Positions 32,244 through 43,180 of a stretch of DNA of 64,000 bases are shown in pieces. Made by a program: the position numbers and the translations under genes. Source of the DNA: Castor canadensis (taxonomy: Eukaryota; Chordata; Mammalia; Rodentia; Castoridae); the NCBI RefSeq assembly GCF_047511655.1, contig NC_133390.1, forward strand, positions 96,417,583-96,481,582, in the 5' to 3' direction. How positions within the stretch are numbered: the first letter of the stretch is position 1; each line of letters begins with the position of its first letter. The notes beneath the pieces are model-generated. The model did no database searches and was not told where the DNA came from. It saw only the letters and a program-made list of their open reading frames with translations.

Positions 32244-32612
32244 TCTTTTTTTTTCAGTACTGAGGCTTGAACTCAGGTCCTACACCTTGAGTCACTCCAC
32301 TAATCCTTTTTTATGATGGTTTTTTTTTGAGATAGGGTTAAACTGTTTGCCTGGGTTGGCTTGGAACCATGACCCCCTGATCTTTGCCTCCTGAGTAGTT
32401 AGATTACAGGTGTGAGCCTCCAGTGCCCAGCATAAAATTTTCCATGGAAAAGCTCTAAACTTATTATTTTTTTTTTATGTCAAGCAGACACTCTACCGCT
32501 TGAGCCACACTTCCAGTCCCATTTTCTTTTTTGGCCGTACTGGGGTTTGAACTCAGAGCCTCATGCTTGCTAGGTAGGCACTCTTACCACTTGAGCCACT
32601 CTACCAGCCCTG
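32244..32612 (-). mobile_element. Antisense dimeric SINE, ID scrap and tRNA-type SINE
   Basis: 32244-32432 is a dimer ('gaggcttgaactcaggtcct', 'gagcctccagtgcccagca'). 32466-32520 is a short antisense piece ('gacactctaccgcttgagcc'). 32523-32612 is a monomer ('gtactggggtttgaactcag', 'gagccactctaccagccctg'). Confidence 0.8.
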
Positions 32613-32861
32613 TAACTGTTTAAGTGTATGTTTATTATCATTCCTATTAAATATAGAATGATAGTCCTGCGTTACACATATCTAAATAGCCATATAATTT
32701 ATTGTCCAAACCAGAACATTTTTGAAAATAACAGGGACTGCTGTTAATAATCACACCAGGACAACAGTTTCAAACCAGAATTATTCCTAGACAAACCTGG
32801 ACACATGCTTACAATACATTTGTTTGACTTGCAAGCATTCAAATAAATAAAGTCAAGGTTT

Positions 32862-32965
32862 GGGCTGGCAGAGTGGCTCAAGCAGTAATAGTGCCTGCCT
32901 CACAAGTGGGAGGCCCTGAGTTCATGTCTCGGTACCGCCACAAAAAAAAAAATCACTGATGTTAC
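32862..32965 (+). mobile_element. tRNA-type SINE with target-site duplication and extra 3' bases
   Basis: 'ggctggcagagtggctcaag' to the A-run at 32942-32952. 'aataaagtcaaggtt' is repeated at 32846-32860 and 32966-32980. About 13 non-A bases lie between the A-run and the second repeat, so the template may have ended in read-through sequence. Confidence 0.82.
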
Positions 32966-32984
32966 AATAAAGTCAAGGTTGTAG

Positions 32985-33640
32985 AATGATTCCTGAAGCT
33001 CCAATCTGACTTAACCCTCCTGTCACCACTCCCACACCCCTCCCTGTCTTCCTGTCCCCTATAGAATAAAAGTACTAAGTTCCTTATCTGGCACTTGAAG
33101 AGTTTATTCACTTGCTTTTATTTTTTATTTTTGCCAATTTGCTAAGTGAAAACTGGTACTTTTTTTTGATGGTTCAAGGCCTTACACTTGCTGGGCAGGT
33201 GCTCTATCAGTTGAGCCATTCTGCCAGCTTGTTTTTGGTTTTTTTGAGACAGGATCAAGCTGTGTAAGGCTGGCCTGGAACTCATGATCTTCTTTCCTCA
33301 TCCTCCCAAGTGTTGGGATTACAGACACATGCCATCACCCCCCGAAAGAGTTTACACACTGTGGCTTTCCTCTTGTCTCCTCTGCCTCAAATGCCCTCCA
33401 GCTCTCTTACCCTCAACATCCCACCCATCTTTCATCAACTGAAAACTCATCTCATTTTGAAAACTTCCCCATCTCTCTGCAGCCCTAAGCAGCCTTCAGT
33501 CACTCTGCAAGCATTTTGTCTTTCTTATATGATCCTTTATGTTTCTTCTCTTATGTTGGTATTTCTTTATACATCAGCTTTCTCACTTATCAGACATAAT
33601 TTCCTTCTTACTGTTTTGGCTTTGTTTGAAGATTGTTTAT
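32985..33640 (+). repeat. L2-like ancient LINE split by antisense SINEs
   Basis: L2-style text at 32985-33150 and 33344-33640 ('ctctgcctcaaatgccctcc', 'catctttcatcaactgaaaa'). Between them, 33153-33230 is an antisense tRNA-type SINE and 33231-33343 an antisense B1. Confidence 0.55.
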
Positions 33641-34341
33641 GAAGACAAACTGAAAAGAAAATAAGAATTCATGGTTCTGCTTGCTTTCAGCCTTAGTGTT
33701 ACTCCATGTGCCCCTAGAGACAGAAATATGGCTTCCGTGTGCTTCTGACTCTCAACCTAGCCAAAAATGGCTTCTTGCTATTCTTCACAACTTTTTTTTT
33801 TTTTCAAGCCTTGCTGTTTTCTGGGTTTTTAACTTCCTCATAATGTTTTTATAGATTTATGCTTGTTTTTTTAATTTGGAATTAACTAACTCCCTGTTTC
33901 TAGCTAAACATTGGGTGTAATTATAGGGTATTTCCTTAAAAGATCACTGATAAATTCCCACATTTATTTGATATCATTCTACCTTCCACTTTTTCTCTTG
34001 GATAGGATAACTGATGAAAGTCCCATGGGAAAATAATGAGAGCCCTCTTCTGGGCTACCTGTCCCATACTAGCATCCCATCTTGGACTCAAACTACCAGT
34101 TCTGTCTTTTTTTTTTTTTTTTTTTTTTTTTTGGTAGGACTGGGTCAAACTACCTTTTCTTTGAACATTTTGAAGTCTACTTTTGGTGCAAGATGTTTAT
34201 CTTGTATTTCTTATATGTATGTCAGTTCTCAAATAGGATCTTTGTCCCAAGGTTTTTCATGGTAATAGATCCATTTTCTGAATTATAAACATAGCTACCT
34301 TATAAAATAGTAATGTGTTCACTTTACAATAAAGGACATAG
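33641..34341. other. Unassigned intron with a poly-T tract
   Basis: Mostly unassigned. A T-run of about 26 at 34107-34132 followed by 'ggtaggactgggtcaaac' is probably the stub of an antisense SINE. Confidence 0.4.
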
Positions 34342-34560
34342 AGGTCTAGGGGTGGAGCTCAGTGGTAGAATATTTGCTTAGCATGCCCAAGGCCCTGGGT
34401 TCAATTCCCAGCAATGCAAAAGAAAAAAAAAAAAAGGAAATAGAGGACCAAGAAAATTAAGTAACTTGCTCACAGACACATGACTGCTTAGCGAGGCTGG
34501 CTGTGAACCAGGTGTCTTTTACTCCAGCTGTTTGAACTATACTCAGTAATCTCCTACAGT
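34342..34560. mobile_element. Sense ID SINE and antisense MIR
   Basis: 34342-34437 has 'ggggtggagctcagtggtag' with an A-run. 34440-34560 has 'aattaagtaacttgctcaca' and 'gctggctgtgaaccaggtgt', a reverse MIR pattern. Confidence 0.65.
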
Positions 34561-34664
34561 GGTTGTCCTGTCTCTTCTTCCTTTTCCACTTCACCTCCTC
34601 CACTCTAAACTCTTTCATACTAATATGATCCACATTAATAATGTATTATAAATCCATATATAAT

Positions 34665-34770
34665 GCACTACAAACCCATAATCCCAGCACTCCAGAGGCT
34701 GAGGCAAGAAGATCATGAGTTTGACGTCAGCCTGGGCAAGGCTCTGTCTCAAAAAACCAAAATAATAAAG
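34665..34770 (+). mobile_element. B1 SINE
   Basis: 'aacccataatcccagcactc' and 'tcagcctgggcaaggctctg'. Confidence 0.75.
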
Positions 34771-34954
34771 AAACAAAAGCAGGATTGATATTTTTTTCTC
34801 GACAAAAGGCTTTGAATTTGCTTAAGTGATTGACATCTGTGGGACCCAGAGATTTGGTCTATAAGTATGGAAAACATGACTTTGTCTTCCAAGGTTATCA
34901 AAGGCAAATTTATCTTTGGCTACCATGATTAAAGAAATTTACCATGATCTCTAT

Positions 34955-35200
34955 TATTTGTTAATTGAACAGTTATTATGGGTGAGACCCTGGGGGCAGT
35001 TCACAAGACAAAGAGCACCTGACCCTTCTGGAGCTGCAATCCAGTACCAAAACTTGTGACAGGTAGTGATTTAAGGGCAACTATAGGAAATACAGGAAGT
35101 TTGTTGGCAGGTCAATAATGGAAACCCTGAAAGCACATGAAATCCCCTAAGGAAGCAGTGTCGAATGAAAAGAGAGATTTTAGGGTTGTTGAGAGGAGAT
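34955..35200 (-). repeat. L2-like ancient LINE, antisense
   Basis: 'gagaccctgggggcagttca' and 'ctgacccttctggagctgca' read as reverse L2 3' sequence. Confidence 0.45.
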
Positions 35201-35585
35201 GGGGCCAATAAAGAAGTCTGGGAACAAGGAGGAAAACTGGGGAAAAAGAGTCAACAGAACTCAGAAGGAACACTGCAGGAGAGGATGGTCAGCTGTGCTG
35301 TGTTCTCCTTCGAGGCTGAGCAACCAGGGTTCTGACACAGTGTGTCAGCCACAAATATACTCAAGCTCTGTGGCTTTTACATTAGGGCTGCCACTTGTGT
35401 CTTGTTGGCTAGAGTGGTTTCAAGGACCCCTGCCAAAACTGATGCTTTAACTTCAGCAATGTTGGTATTCGGTCTCCTGAGTATTGGAATTACAGACATG
35501 CAACCCACAAACCTGGCCCAAAGCTATTATTTCTGATAGGAAACAGTCAAATGATACTTTGTGGGTTCTGATTAACACTTGAAAT
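35201..35585. other. Unassigned intron with antisense B1 scrap
   Basis: 35450-35520 has 'cctgagtattggaattacag' and 'aacctggccca', the end of an antisense B1; the rest is unassigned. Confidence 0.4.
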
Positions 35586-35795
35586 GTGGGGGTTGGGATT
35601 TAGTTCAGTGGTAGAGTGCATGCTCATAATGTACAACCCCAGCGTTCTACTCCCAATGTGAAATAAATACATAGATAGATAAATAAATAAAAGCTGAGAT
35701 GGAGGGCTAGAGAGAGAGTAGCTCAGGGTGAAGCACTTTCCTAGCATGTATGTGGTTCTGGATTCAATTCCCAGCCCTAAAAAAATAATAAAAGT
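35586..35795 (+). mobile_element. Two ID-type SINEs in tandem
   Basis: The first has 'gggatttagttcagtggtag' and a (GATA/AAAT) tail. The second has 'tcctagcatgtatgtggttc' and an A-run tail. Confidence 0.75.
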
Positions 35796-35905
35796 GAAAC
35801 CTGAGATGGAGGTTACTGCTGGATGTTACTTTCGTACTAAATAGTAAAATATACAAAGGAAAGAAACTTCCATGCCCCAAATAACTAACTTTATTTATTT
35901 ATTCT

Positions 35906-36183
35906 TTTTTTTTTTTTTCAGTACCAGGGCATGAACTCAGTACCAACACCTTGAGCCACTCCACCAGCCCTTTTTTCTTTTGTGATGATTTTTTTTTTTT
36001 TGTGGTACTGGGGCTTGAACTCAGGGCCTACACCTTGAGCCACTCCACCATCCCTATTTTTGTTAAGGATTTTTTTGAGATAAATCTCATGAACTATTTG
36101 CCTGGGCTGGCTCCGAACTGTGATCCTCCTGATCTCTGCCTCCTGAGTAGCTAGGATTACGGGGTGAGCCACCAGCGCCCAGT
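35906..36183 (-). mobile_element. Antisense dimeric SINE inserted in the linker of another
   Basis: 35906-35988 is the tRNA-like half of one dimer up to 'tgtgatgatttttt'. 35989-36183 is a complete second dimer in the same orientation ('actggggcttgaactcaggg' to 'gccaccagcgcccagta'). The T-rich linker of the older copy probably served as the target. Confidence 0.78.
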
Positions 36184-36475
36184 ACCAGATTTGGGTCTTT
36201 GCAGCAACAGATATGTTGCTGACCAAAACTCAGTAACTTGCCAGTCTTCTTTTCTCACATAGCCAATTAATACAGTATAATTCTGAATTATTCAATTCAG
36301 AAGCTGTGTTTTATATAAAAAGAAAAATGTTATTGGTTACATCTACCGAGGGAACCTGTTTGGTACTGATTTTCAATTATTCTAAAGACATTAACATGAG
36401 TTTCCTGTCTTTCTAAAATCAGAATTTTGGGCAAATCATAGAATTTTTAATTGCTTTAAAAATTTGTGCTTTCAG
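36184..36475. other. No recognised feature
   Basis: AT-rich intron between SINEs; nothing supported. Confidence 0.35.
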
Positions 36476-36545
36476 ATTGGGGTATATAGCTCACTGGTAG
36501 AGTGTTTTCCTAGGATGCATGATTCTCAGCATTGAAAACAAAGAA
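36476..36545 (+). mobile_element. ID-type SINE, short
   Basis: 'gggtatatagctcactggta' and 'ggatgcatgattctcagcat'; internally deleted. Confidence 0.6.
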
Positions 36546-36879
36546 GTTAGACTTTCATTTGGGGGTTGGTGGCAGTTAAATATCTTTATGCCACCCTCTA
36601 CGTCCAATCACCTCCTGTATTTTTCCATTTTCAGGCTTCAGAGAGTGGCAAGCAATCATGGGTAGCATTTTTAAACACTATATCTCTGTGATCCTTAAAG
36701 TGGCTGCAGTAAAAATTAGTTCCTGAGGTTTTATGTGCACACAGGAGATCCAGGTTTACTTTCAAGATCTTTTTGTAAACATTAAAGTTAAATGTATAGC
36801 ATTATACTCTGTTCAGCACTACCTCATTCTGTTCATGAGATAAGTGATTCATTATTCATTTTCTAAAGTGCCAACATAT

Positions 36880-37252
36880 TTTAGCCTACATTTATTGATC
36901 ATTCAGAATGTGGCAGGCATTACAGAGACCTTGAAGTTGACTGTGAAAAACCAAGGAGATAAAGCATACAGAGTGCTTCCTTCTGTGGTGTGCAGTAAGC
37001 CCTTTGGAGCCCAATGGAGGAAGCCCCTGTGTGTCTGAGGGACTCTGGCAGAGAAGTCAGAGGAAATGCTGGTTGAATCTGAAAGGATGACAAGCAGCAC
37101 TGATCCACAGACAAGAAGGGCATCAGGCAGAGAAAACAGCAGGTACAAAAGTCCGAGGTGGACCGCAGCACTTGGGAGGCTGAGCTAAGAGGGTTGTGAA
37201 TTCCAGGCCAGCCTGGACTGCATAGTGAGACCATTTCAAAAAAAAAAAAAAG
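36880..37252. repeat. Antisense L2-like LINE with sense B1 at its end
   Basis: 36880-37160 has L2-style reverse landmarks ('catttattgatcattcagaa', 'ggcagagaaaacagcaggta'). 37161-37252 is a B1 lacking its 5' end ('cttgggaggctgagctaaga') with an A-run of 14. Confidence 0.55.
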
Positions 37253-37353
37253 CTACTTCTATTGAGTGTCTGAAAGTATAAAATACGAGTTTGAAGATCT
37301 TTACATAGATGAACCACGGTGGGACTTAGCCTGTCCAGTGAGGCTGTCATGCT

Positions 37354-37453
37354 GGGCCCACTTCGGCCCAGCATACTAAAACTGGAATGAGACAGAGAAA
37401 ATTAGCATAGCCCCTGCACAAATTTGCAAAGCATTGTTCCATATTAAAAAAAA
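37354..37453 (+). pseudogene. U6 snRNA retropseudogene
   Basis: Shows U6 in order: 'cttcgg' at 37361, 'atactaaaactggaatgaga', 'cagagaaaattagcatagcc', 'cctgcacaa', 'atttgcaaagcattgttcca' and 'atatt' at the 3' end, then A8. The GGATGACACG-type segment is deleted and several positions are mutated. The A-run after the U-less 3' end marks retroposition by L1 machinery. A tRNA-type SINE begins five bases later. Confidence 0.88.
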
Positions 37454-37457
37454 CTAT

Positions 37458-37525
37458 TGGGCTGAAGGTGTGGCTCAAGTGGTAGAGCACCTGCCTAGCA
37501 AGTTGAAGCCCTGAGTTAAAAAAAC
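37458..37525 (+). mobile_element. tRNA-type SINE next to the U6 copy
   Basis: 'gggctgaaggtgtggctcaa' and 'gcacctgcctagcaagttga'; ends at 'ccctgagtt' with an A-run, so the B-box end is truncated. Confidence 0.72.
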
Positions 37526-37631
37526 CTATTATATTATGCTCTTAATTTTGGTCACTTTCAATAAGCTAATAGTGGGATTGTGAAAGTACACAACCAATGT
37601 ATGATTCATTTTTTTTCAAGAGTAAGTACTG

Positions 37632-37880
37632 TTGCTGGGTGCTGTGGCTCATGCCTGTAACCCTAGCTACTTGGGAGGCTGAGATCAGGAAGATTGTGGT
37701 TTCAGGCCAGCCCAGGCAAATAGTTCGAGAGACCCCCATCTTAAAAAAAAAAAAAAGAGAGAGAGAGAGACTCCATCTTCAAAATTACCAGAGCAAAATG
37801 GCCTGGAGGTGTGGTACAAGCAGTAAAGCACCTGCTTTGCAAAGCCCTGAGTTCAGACCCCAGTAGTACGGGAAAAAAAA
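37632..37880 (+). mobile_element. Composite SINE with internal A/GA tract
   Basis: The left half 'ggtgctgtggctcatgcctg' ends in A14 plus (GA)n. The linker 'ccatcttcaaaattaccaga' leads to the tRNA-like 'ctggaggtgtggtacaagca'. Same subfamily as 492-700, better preserved. Confidence 0.8.
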
Positions 37881-37931
37881 GTCCTGCTTAGTGAAATGAT
37901 CATAAACTACTTATGAAAAATATCCTGTCAT

Positions 37932-38008
37932 GGACTAGGGGTGGAGCTCAGTGGTAGAGCGCTTGCCTAGCTCCATCCTGGGCTCCATCCTCAGCACTGA
38001 AAAAAACA
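37932..38008 (+). mobile_element. ID-type SINE
   Basis: 'aggggtggagctcagtggta' and 'gcgcttgcctagctccatcc', with a local duplication of 'ccatcctgggct'-like text before the tail. Confidence 0.75.
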
Positions 38009-38292
38009 GTTTCTGTTAAAACCTGTAAAATATGTTTACATTTTGGTGACCAAATAATATGGTTTGATTGGAAGCAATGTGTTTTTCTACTGTTGTTTGG
38101 TCTTAGTAGCATTTTAGTCTTCAAGAAAAACTTCAAATCAGTCTTTCTTACATATTTTTTGAAAGTTGTTTTGGCTGAAAGTTTGAAATGAACACTATAG
38201 TTGTTGGCAGCTATGGTGCCATATTAGAGACAAAACTTTCTTGCATGTTCTTCAAAGAGATGGTTCTGTGGGCAGAGAACCTGACATCTTTA

Positions 38293-38640
38293 TAGTGTTG
38301 AGAATCAAACCCAGACTTTCATGCTTGCTAGCTAAAGGTTCTACCACTGAGCTACATTCCAGCCAGAACCTGACAGACCTCTTGTATCCAGTCTGGTTTC
38401 CTTCACCTTGTTTTCCTCTAACCCCACCCTGTTCTGTTTTTCCCTTCTTTTCCAGTTCTTTGGGTAGTTGTTTAATTATTTCTAATAATTTCTCCCTCAG
38501 TCATTCTGTGTCCTCACCCTGGCTGGAAGCTCTGCAGGGGAAGGGGCATGTCTGTGGGCTTCCCCACTGTGTACCCAACTCTTAAAAGTACCTGGCGCAA
38601 AAGTTAACACATAATTTTCTGAGTGAGTGAGTGGGTGAGA
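38293..38640. repeat. Antisense ID SINE and L2/MIR-like remnant
   Basis: 38293-38365 is an antisense ID ('aatcaaacccagactttcat'). 38380-38640 is old L2/MIR-like text ending 'gtacctggcgcaaaagttaa' and (GAGT)n-like 'gtgagtgagtgggtgag'. Confidence 0.55.
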
Positions 38641-38927
38641 GACTCGAAGTCCCCAGACAGCTTCAGTAGGGAGGGTATTGGTGATAACTCCTCACAGGAA
38701 GTTACTTCCTGTTTCTCAAATCAGGCAGCATAAGCAGAACCAGTCAGGAAAATTGCTTGCTTTTGCCCTGGATTCCAGTTTCCTTCCTTTAAGCAGGAAA
38801 ATGGAAAGGGGGTAAACTGCCTACTGCTTCAAAAGGCAAGAACTTAGAAGCAACAGTGAGAAGAAGCATAATCAGCAATAAAGTACATTCATTCATTCAA
38901 CAATTTGTTGAACCCTAGTTAATTATG

Positions 38928-39048
38928 TTTTTGTTGTTGTTTTGAGACAGGATCTCCCTATGTATCCCAGGCTAACCAGGAACTTATGATCCTCCTGCCT
39001 CAGCCTCCTGAGAGCTGGCATTACAGGTGTGTGCCACCATATCTGGCT
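38928..39048 (-). mobile_element. B1 SINE, antisense
   Basis: 'gagacaggatctccctatgt' and 'cctcctgagagctggcatta'. Confidence 0.82.
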
Positions 39049-39129
39049 TTGAGCACCAATTATGTACCAGGTTGTATGCTAGCCCTAAGGAAACAAAATA
39101 AAGGAGGTCTATCTAGAAACTGATAATGA

Positions 39130-39213
39130 GGGCTGGTGGAATGACTCAAGCAGTAGAGTACCTGCCTGGCAAGTGTGAGGCCCTGAGTTCAAACCCTAGT
39201 ACCACCAAAAAAA
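39130..39213 (+). mobile_element. tRNA-type SINE with target-site duplication
   Basis: 'ggctggtggaatgactcaag' to 'accaccaaaaaaa'. 'agaaactgataatga' (39115-39129) recurs with one mismatch at 39214-39228. Confidence 0.87.
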
Positions 39214-39229
39214 AGAAACTGATGATGAT

Positions 39230-39727
39230 TCAACAAGTTTCAAATGTAGAAGCTAGCACCAAGAAATAGAGAGCACAAAGGCAGGAGTTACTCTCCAAGG
39301 AGTAAGTGGGACAGGATGACAGAGGAGGAATGTTTGACATAGACACTGAAGCGTGAACAGGAGTTTGGTCAAGAGGAGGCAGAGAAATTGCAGAAGTAGA
39401 TAGAGTTCTACAATCTAGCCATCTGCATCTTAGAGGACAGACAGACAAGTGTACAGGCAAGGCATGGATGGGAAAGTGGTAGATAGAACTGTGAGTAGGT
39501 AAAGGTGTGTTTGGACAGTAGGTGGGTATCACAGAATGTTTAACTTCTGTAATTCCTGGCTATCACAACTGCTTTTGTAAATTAAAACTTTTTTTTTTAA
39601 TGTGCAAGGTTAATAATCACATCATACACATTTTGGAAAACAAACAAAAAAAATCACCTGCAATCTCATCTTGATACAACATCCATTTGCCTTGTTGTCA
39701 ATTATATTTCTGTTCTCTCTCTTTAAT
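39230..39727. other. Unassigned purine-rich intron
   Basis: GA-rich on the plus strand near 39240-39530, possibly decayed antisense L2; no frame with a recognisable product. Confidence 0.35.
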
Positions 39728-39829
39728 TTTGTTTTGTTTTAGCTTTTTTGAAACAGTCCCAGCTAGCGTCGAACTCATACTCCTCCTGCCTCAGCCTCCT
39801 GCATGCTGTGATTACAGACGTGTACCTGT
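39728..39829 (-). mobile_element. B1 SINE, antisense
   Basis: 'gcgtcgaactcatactcctc' and 'gcctcagcctcctgcatgct'. Confidence 0.72.
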
Positions 39830-40483
39830 TGTCTCTTTTTGTGTATGTGTTGTTTTGCTTTTGTTAGATTCTTTCGCACCATATAATTTTAAGCACCGCT
39901 TATTTTTCTTAGACTTTTACCAGAAAGAATTAGTGTGTCACTACTCCATAGCATTCCCACTTTTCTTTGTAATGAATGCATCAAAGAACCTGTACTATTC
40001 TTCAATCTAACTGTTCTCCTATTTCCAAAAATTTCGATTATTCAGTGACTTGCCACCAGAAAGAATGTTACACTGAATATATTTGTGTATGTAATCCTTT
40101 TGTTTTTATATTTTTCTCAAGAGATTCTCAAAAAGCAGACCTACTAGGATCAAAGACTATAAATATTTTTGTAGTCTTGTTACTTATTTTGAAGTTATTT
40201 TCCAGTTTACATGGTTAATAGCAGTGTGTAACAATGCCAGTTGTGCTGTACATTTTTTCAGAATGAATTATTATAACTGATTTTTAAGACATATTAGTTT
40301 AATACCTTACATGGGTCCCTAGTGTAATTGGACTTTCTTTGGAAACAGTTGATGCTTTTTCCTTCGAAGAATTTTTAGTGCAATCACTTTGTAAGGAGCA
40401 TTATTCTAGAGAAAGAACAATGAGAGCATAATTCCTGTTCTCATCCTCTATATTCCCACACTTAAAGAAACGCTGCTTATAGG
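39830..40483. repeat. Unassigned, ancient-repeat-like
   Basis: 'gcagacctactaggatcaaa' then 'gactataaatatttttgtag' resembles a widespread old mammalian interspersed repeat, but I cannot place the family. Confidence 0.35.
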
Positions 40484-40702
40484 AAAGGCCGACAGCTTAC
40501 GCCTATAATCCTAGCTATTCAGGAGGCAGAGATCAGGAGGATCCAGGTGGAAGCCAGCCCCAGGCGAATAGTTCAAGAGACCCTATCTGGAAAATACCCA
40601 ACACAAAATAATGCTGATGGAGTGGCTCAAGTGGTAGAGTGCCTGCCTGGCTGAGCGTGAGGCCCTGAGTTCAAACCCCTGTACCAGTAAACAAATAAAT
40701 AC
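40484..40702 (+). mobile_element. Dimeric SINE
   Basis: 'cgcctataatcctagctatt' left half, 'acccaacacaaaataatgc' linker, 'ggagtggctcaagtggtaga' right half, AAAT-rich tail. Confidence 0.85.
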
Positions 40703-41795
40703 ATGAAAAATGCTTGAAAGATTAAATATTTTTGCCCAAATTCATACAAGAGTAAGTGGCTAGGAGAGATGGAAAACTGGTCTGTCCATTTCATTTCTGT
40801 GGTTTTTCCAATCTGCTGCCCTACGTTTAGAAGGGGAATACAGGGGCTTTCCAGCAGGGTGCCTGTCTCTTCAGAATTATTACTCTAAAGTTAATCTAAT
40901 GGTGCTGTCATTGCTAGTACTCAAAACACGTCTCCAACATATCTTCAGATTTTATTTCAACTTATGTCATGAGGTCCATGTGAGTTTCAATCTCATAAAA
41001 TCTCACCTTGTTTATGAACAGAATTAAATCCTTAACTGCACCACCCAACCTGTTCTAGAAGAACTTTTGACTTTCCCAGAATTCAAATTCAACCTCGGGG
41101 AAGGAGGATTTGTCTCCACTTGTTTATATTCAAGGAGTGAACCAGTGTCTGAAAACAGTTGTAAAAACACATTAGTCAGGGATAGCCACGTTAGGTCACA
41201 TTGTGAACTCCCGCGTCCTTTGGTGAAGACACTCACTCACGTGCCCTGGCAGTTGCTTTGGTCTTGTTTGCATGAGACTGTGGGCTGCACTCCTGCTTGA
41301 GTTGGAGAGCCCTGTATGTCCACAGCACTTCTGGGTTACCACAAAGTGTTCAACCTCCTGTCAGTCTCCAGGACAAGGGCCAGAGGAAACACCTGTTTGC
41401 ATTGCTGGTGCCTCAGTCTAGTGTTGGCTACCTCTGTTATGACGACACCCAATTATAAATTACCTCTTCCTGGTGAGTCTGAAGAGCAGCATCCCGGGTG
41501 AGGGCAGAGGGAGATGGCATTGGATAGACAGAAAGTTTGGGTTTCCTACCTCTCTCTGTATCTCTGTCTGTCTTTCTGTCTGTCTGACTCTCTAACTTTG
41601 CCTATAATTTTCTCTTTAATCTATTTCCCTTTTATCTCCTCTTCGAACTCTAGCTCAGTAATTATCTCAGAAAATTTAATCATTGACCCCCGTTTTGTGA
41701 TTCCCAAATTACCTCCATCGAGATAGCTATCCTCAAGTCAAGGAAAAGGAAATCTGTGTAGTTTGAAGGGGAAATAAAATTTTTTTTCTTAGTGC
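40703..41795. other. No recognised feature
   Basis: About 1.1 kb of intron with open frames on both strands but no recognisable protein or repeat; a TCTG-rich patch lies at 41555-41595. Confidence 0.35.
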
Positions 41796-42950
41796 CTAGA
41801 TTTTAGTGGCTGGTTGTTTTCTCAAACCCAGCATTAAAGAATTCATGTGAGGTGATAAATTATTCAGGAGCCGAGATGGGTGTGAGACACTGGGGAGCAA
41901 GGAGCTAGCATGATATGACAGGTTCTTCACAGGTAGTACCAAGCCATAAGTCCAGCAGCCAAGACCATCCTGGCAGCCAGAATGACCTGAAGGCTGGGCT
42001 TCCTCACACAGCATGGCTATCAGGAAGGGCACCTTTGTCTTGCTGAGCAGTGAGAAATGGCAGTTATACACGTGCCCCTTCCTGTCACATACAGAGTCTG
42101 TCCTCCAGGTCTCTTGGCCAGCATGGAGCCAGCCTGGTGCAGTGCATTGAATATCTGCAGGTTGTACTCGAAGGCCTTGCTGACCTCCCTGATCCTCTCT
42201 TTGATGTCCAGGTTCAGGTCCAGGGCATTTATCCTGGCCTGGCAGAACTGCTGCAACTGCTGGGAATCGTCGTCCCTCTCAGACAGGCCTAACTTCCTTT
42301 CCCAGTGCTGGGGAGTTTCAGTGCCCACTGGGTCACCTCCTTCAGCACCTGACCCCCCACAGATTCCCTCATGTAACAGGTGTAAGCACAGGCCACAGGC
42401 AGCTCTGGGTCATTCTGCCTTAACTAGAAGATCCGCCCTATATACTTCTAGCACTTCACCTGCTCTCCCACTTTCACCAGAGAAATACTCCATGGCCTTG
42501 GTCAGCGCCAGCTTCTGCAGCTCTGTGGGGAGCAACAAGGAGGTTAAGGCTCTGTGTCCTCGTTGTGGCCAATTTCCTCCTCGAGGAGCAAGTATGTGAA
42601 GTGAAGTAAGTAGTGGCCAGCTTAAATACCCCCTTCCTGATGTCACCGTCTCAGAAGTCCTCGATAAACTGGGTGTTTTTGACCCATCATGGGCTTTCTT
42701 CGTCCTTTCCTTCTGGAGCTCAGAGAGGTCAGTCATTCTGGTATGGTTTTCCTTTTCTGGGGCCATGGAGTTCCTTTTCTGTGACTCCCTGCCTCTTTGA
42801 AGGTCTCCACTAACACTGACACTGTTGCCAAGTGGATCTTGCTGCCCTCCCTCTGGTCTGGTAAGCAGTTCCACTCCATGCCTGTCAGTCCCCATGACAG
42901 CTTGAGGGGAAGAGATTTTACAAAGAAACAAATGCATCCTCTTGTGCAAT
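41796..42950 (-). pseudogene. Unidentified decayed coding block (probable processed pseudogene)
   Basis: On the minus strand, coding-like sequence runs from about 42900 down to 42020 across frames. One open piece (42410-42949, 179 codons) includes a stretch around KLALTKAMEYFSGE, then stops. Another (42020-42328, 102 codons) has a charged helical stretch around [18 protein letters not shown]. At least two frame changes and stops separate them, and there are no obvious introns. A+T just beyond the low-coordinate end ('aaaattttttttc' at 41777-41789) could be a decayed poly(A). GC content is above that of the flanking intron. I do not recognise the parent gene, and a decayed single exon or chance cannot be excluded. 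Confidence 0.5.
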
Positions 42951-42972
42951 CCTTGACAGGATCTGATAAATC

Positions 42973-43180
42973 TACTTTTTTTTTTTGTGGGGGTGGGGTA
43001 CAGGGATTTGAACTCAGGACCTATACCTTAAGCCACTCCACCAGCCCTTTTTGTGATTGTTTTTTTCAAGATAGGATCTCAAACTATTTGCCCAGCCTGA
43101 CCTTCAACCACGATCCTCCTGCACTCTGCCTCCTGAGTAGCTAGGATTACAGGCGTGAGCCACCAGCATTCCAAGCCCAC
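42973..43180 (-). mobile_element. Dimeric SINE, antisense
   Basis: 'agggatttgaactcaggacc' to 'gagccaccagcattccaagc'; adjoins the gene-like block. Confidence 0.85.

Noticed and set aside
42057-42599. 180-codon plus-strand open frame
   Set aside because: Lies opposite the minus-strand coding-like block and has no coding resemblance of its own.
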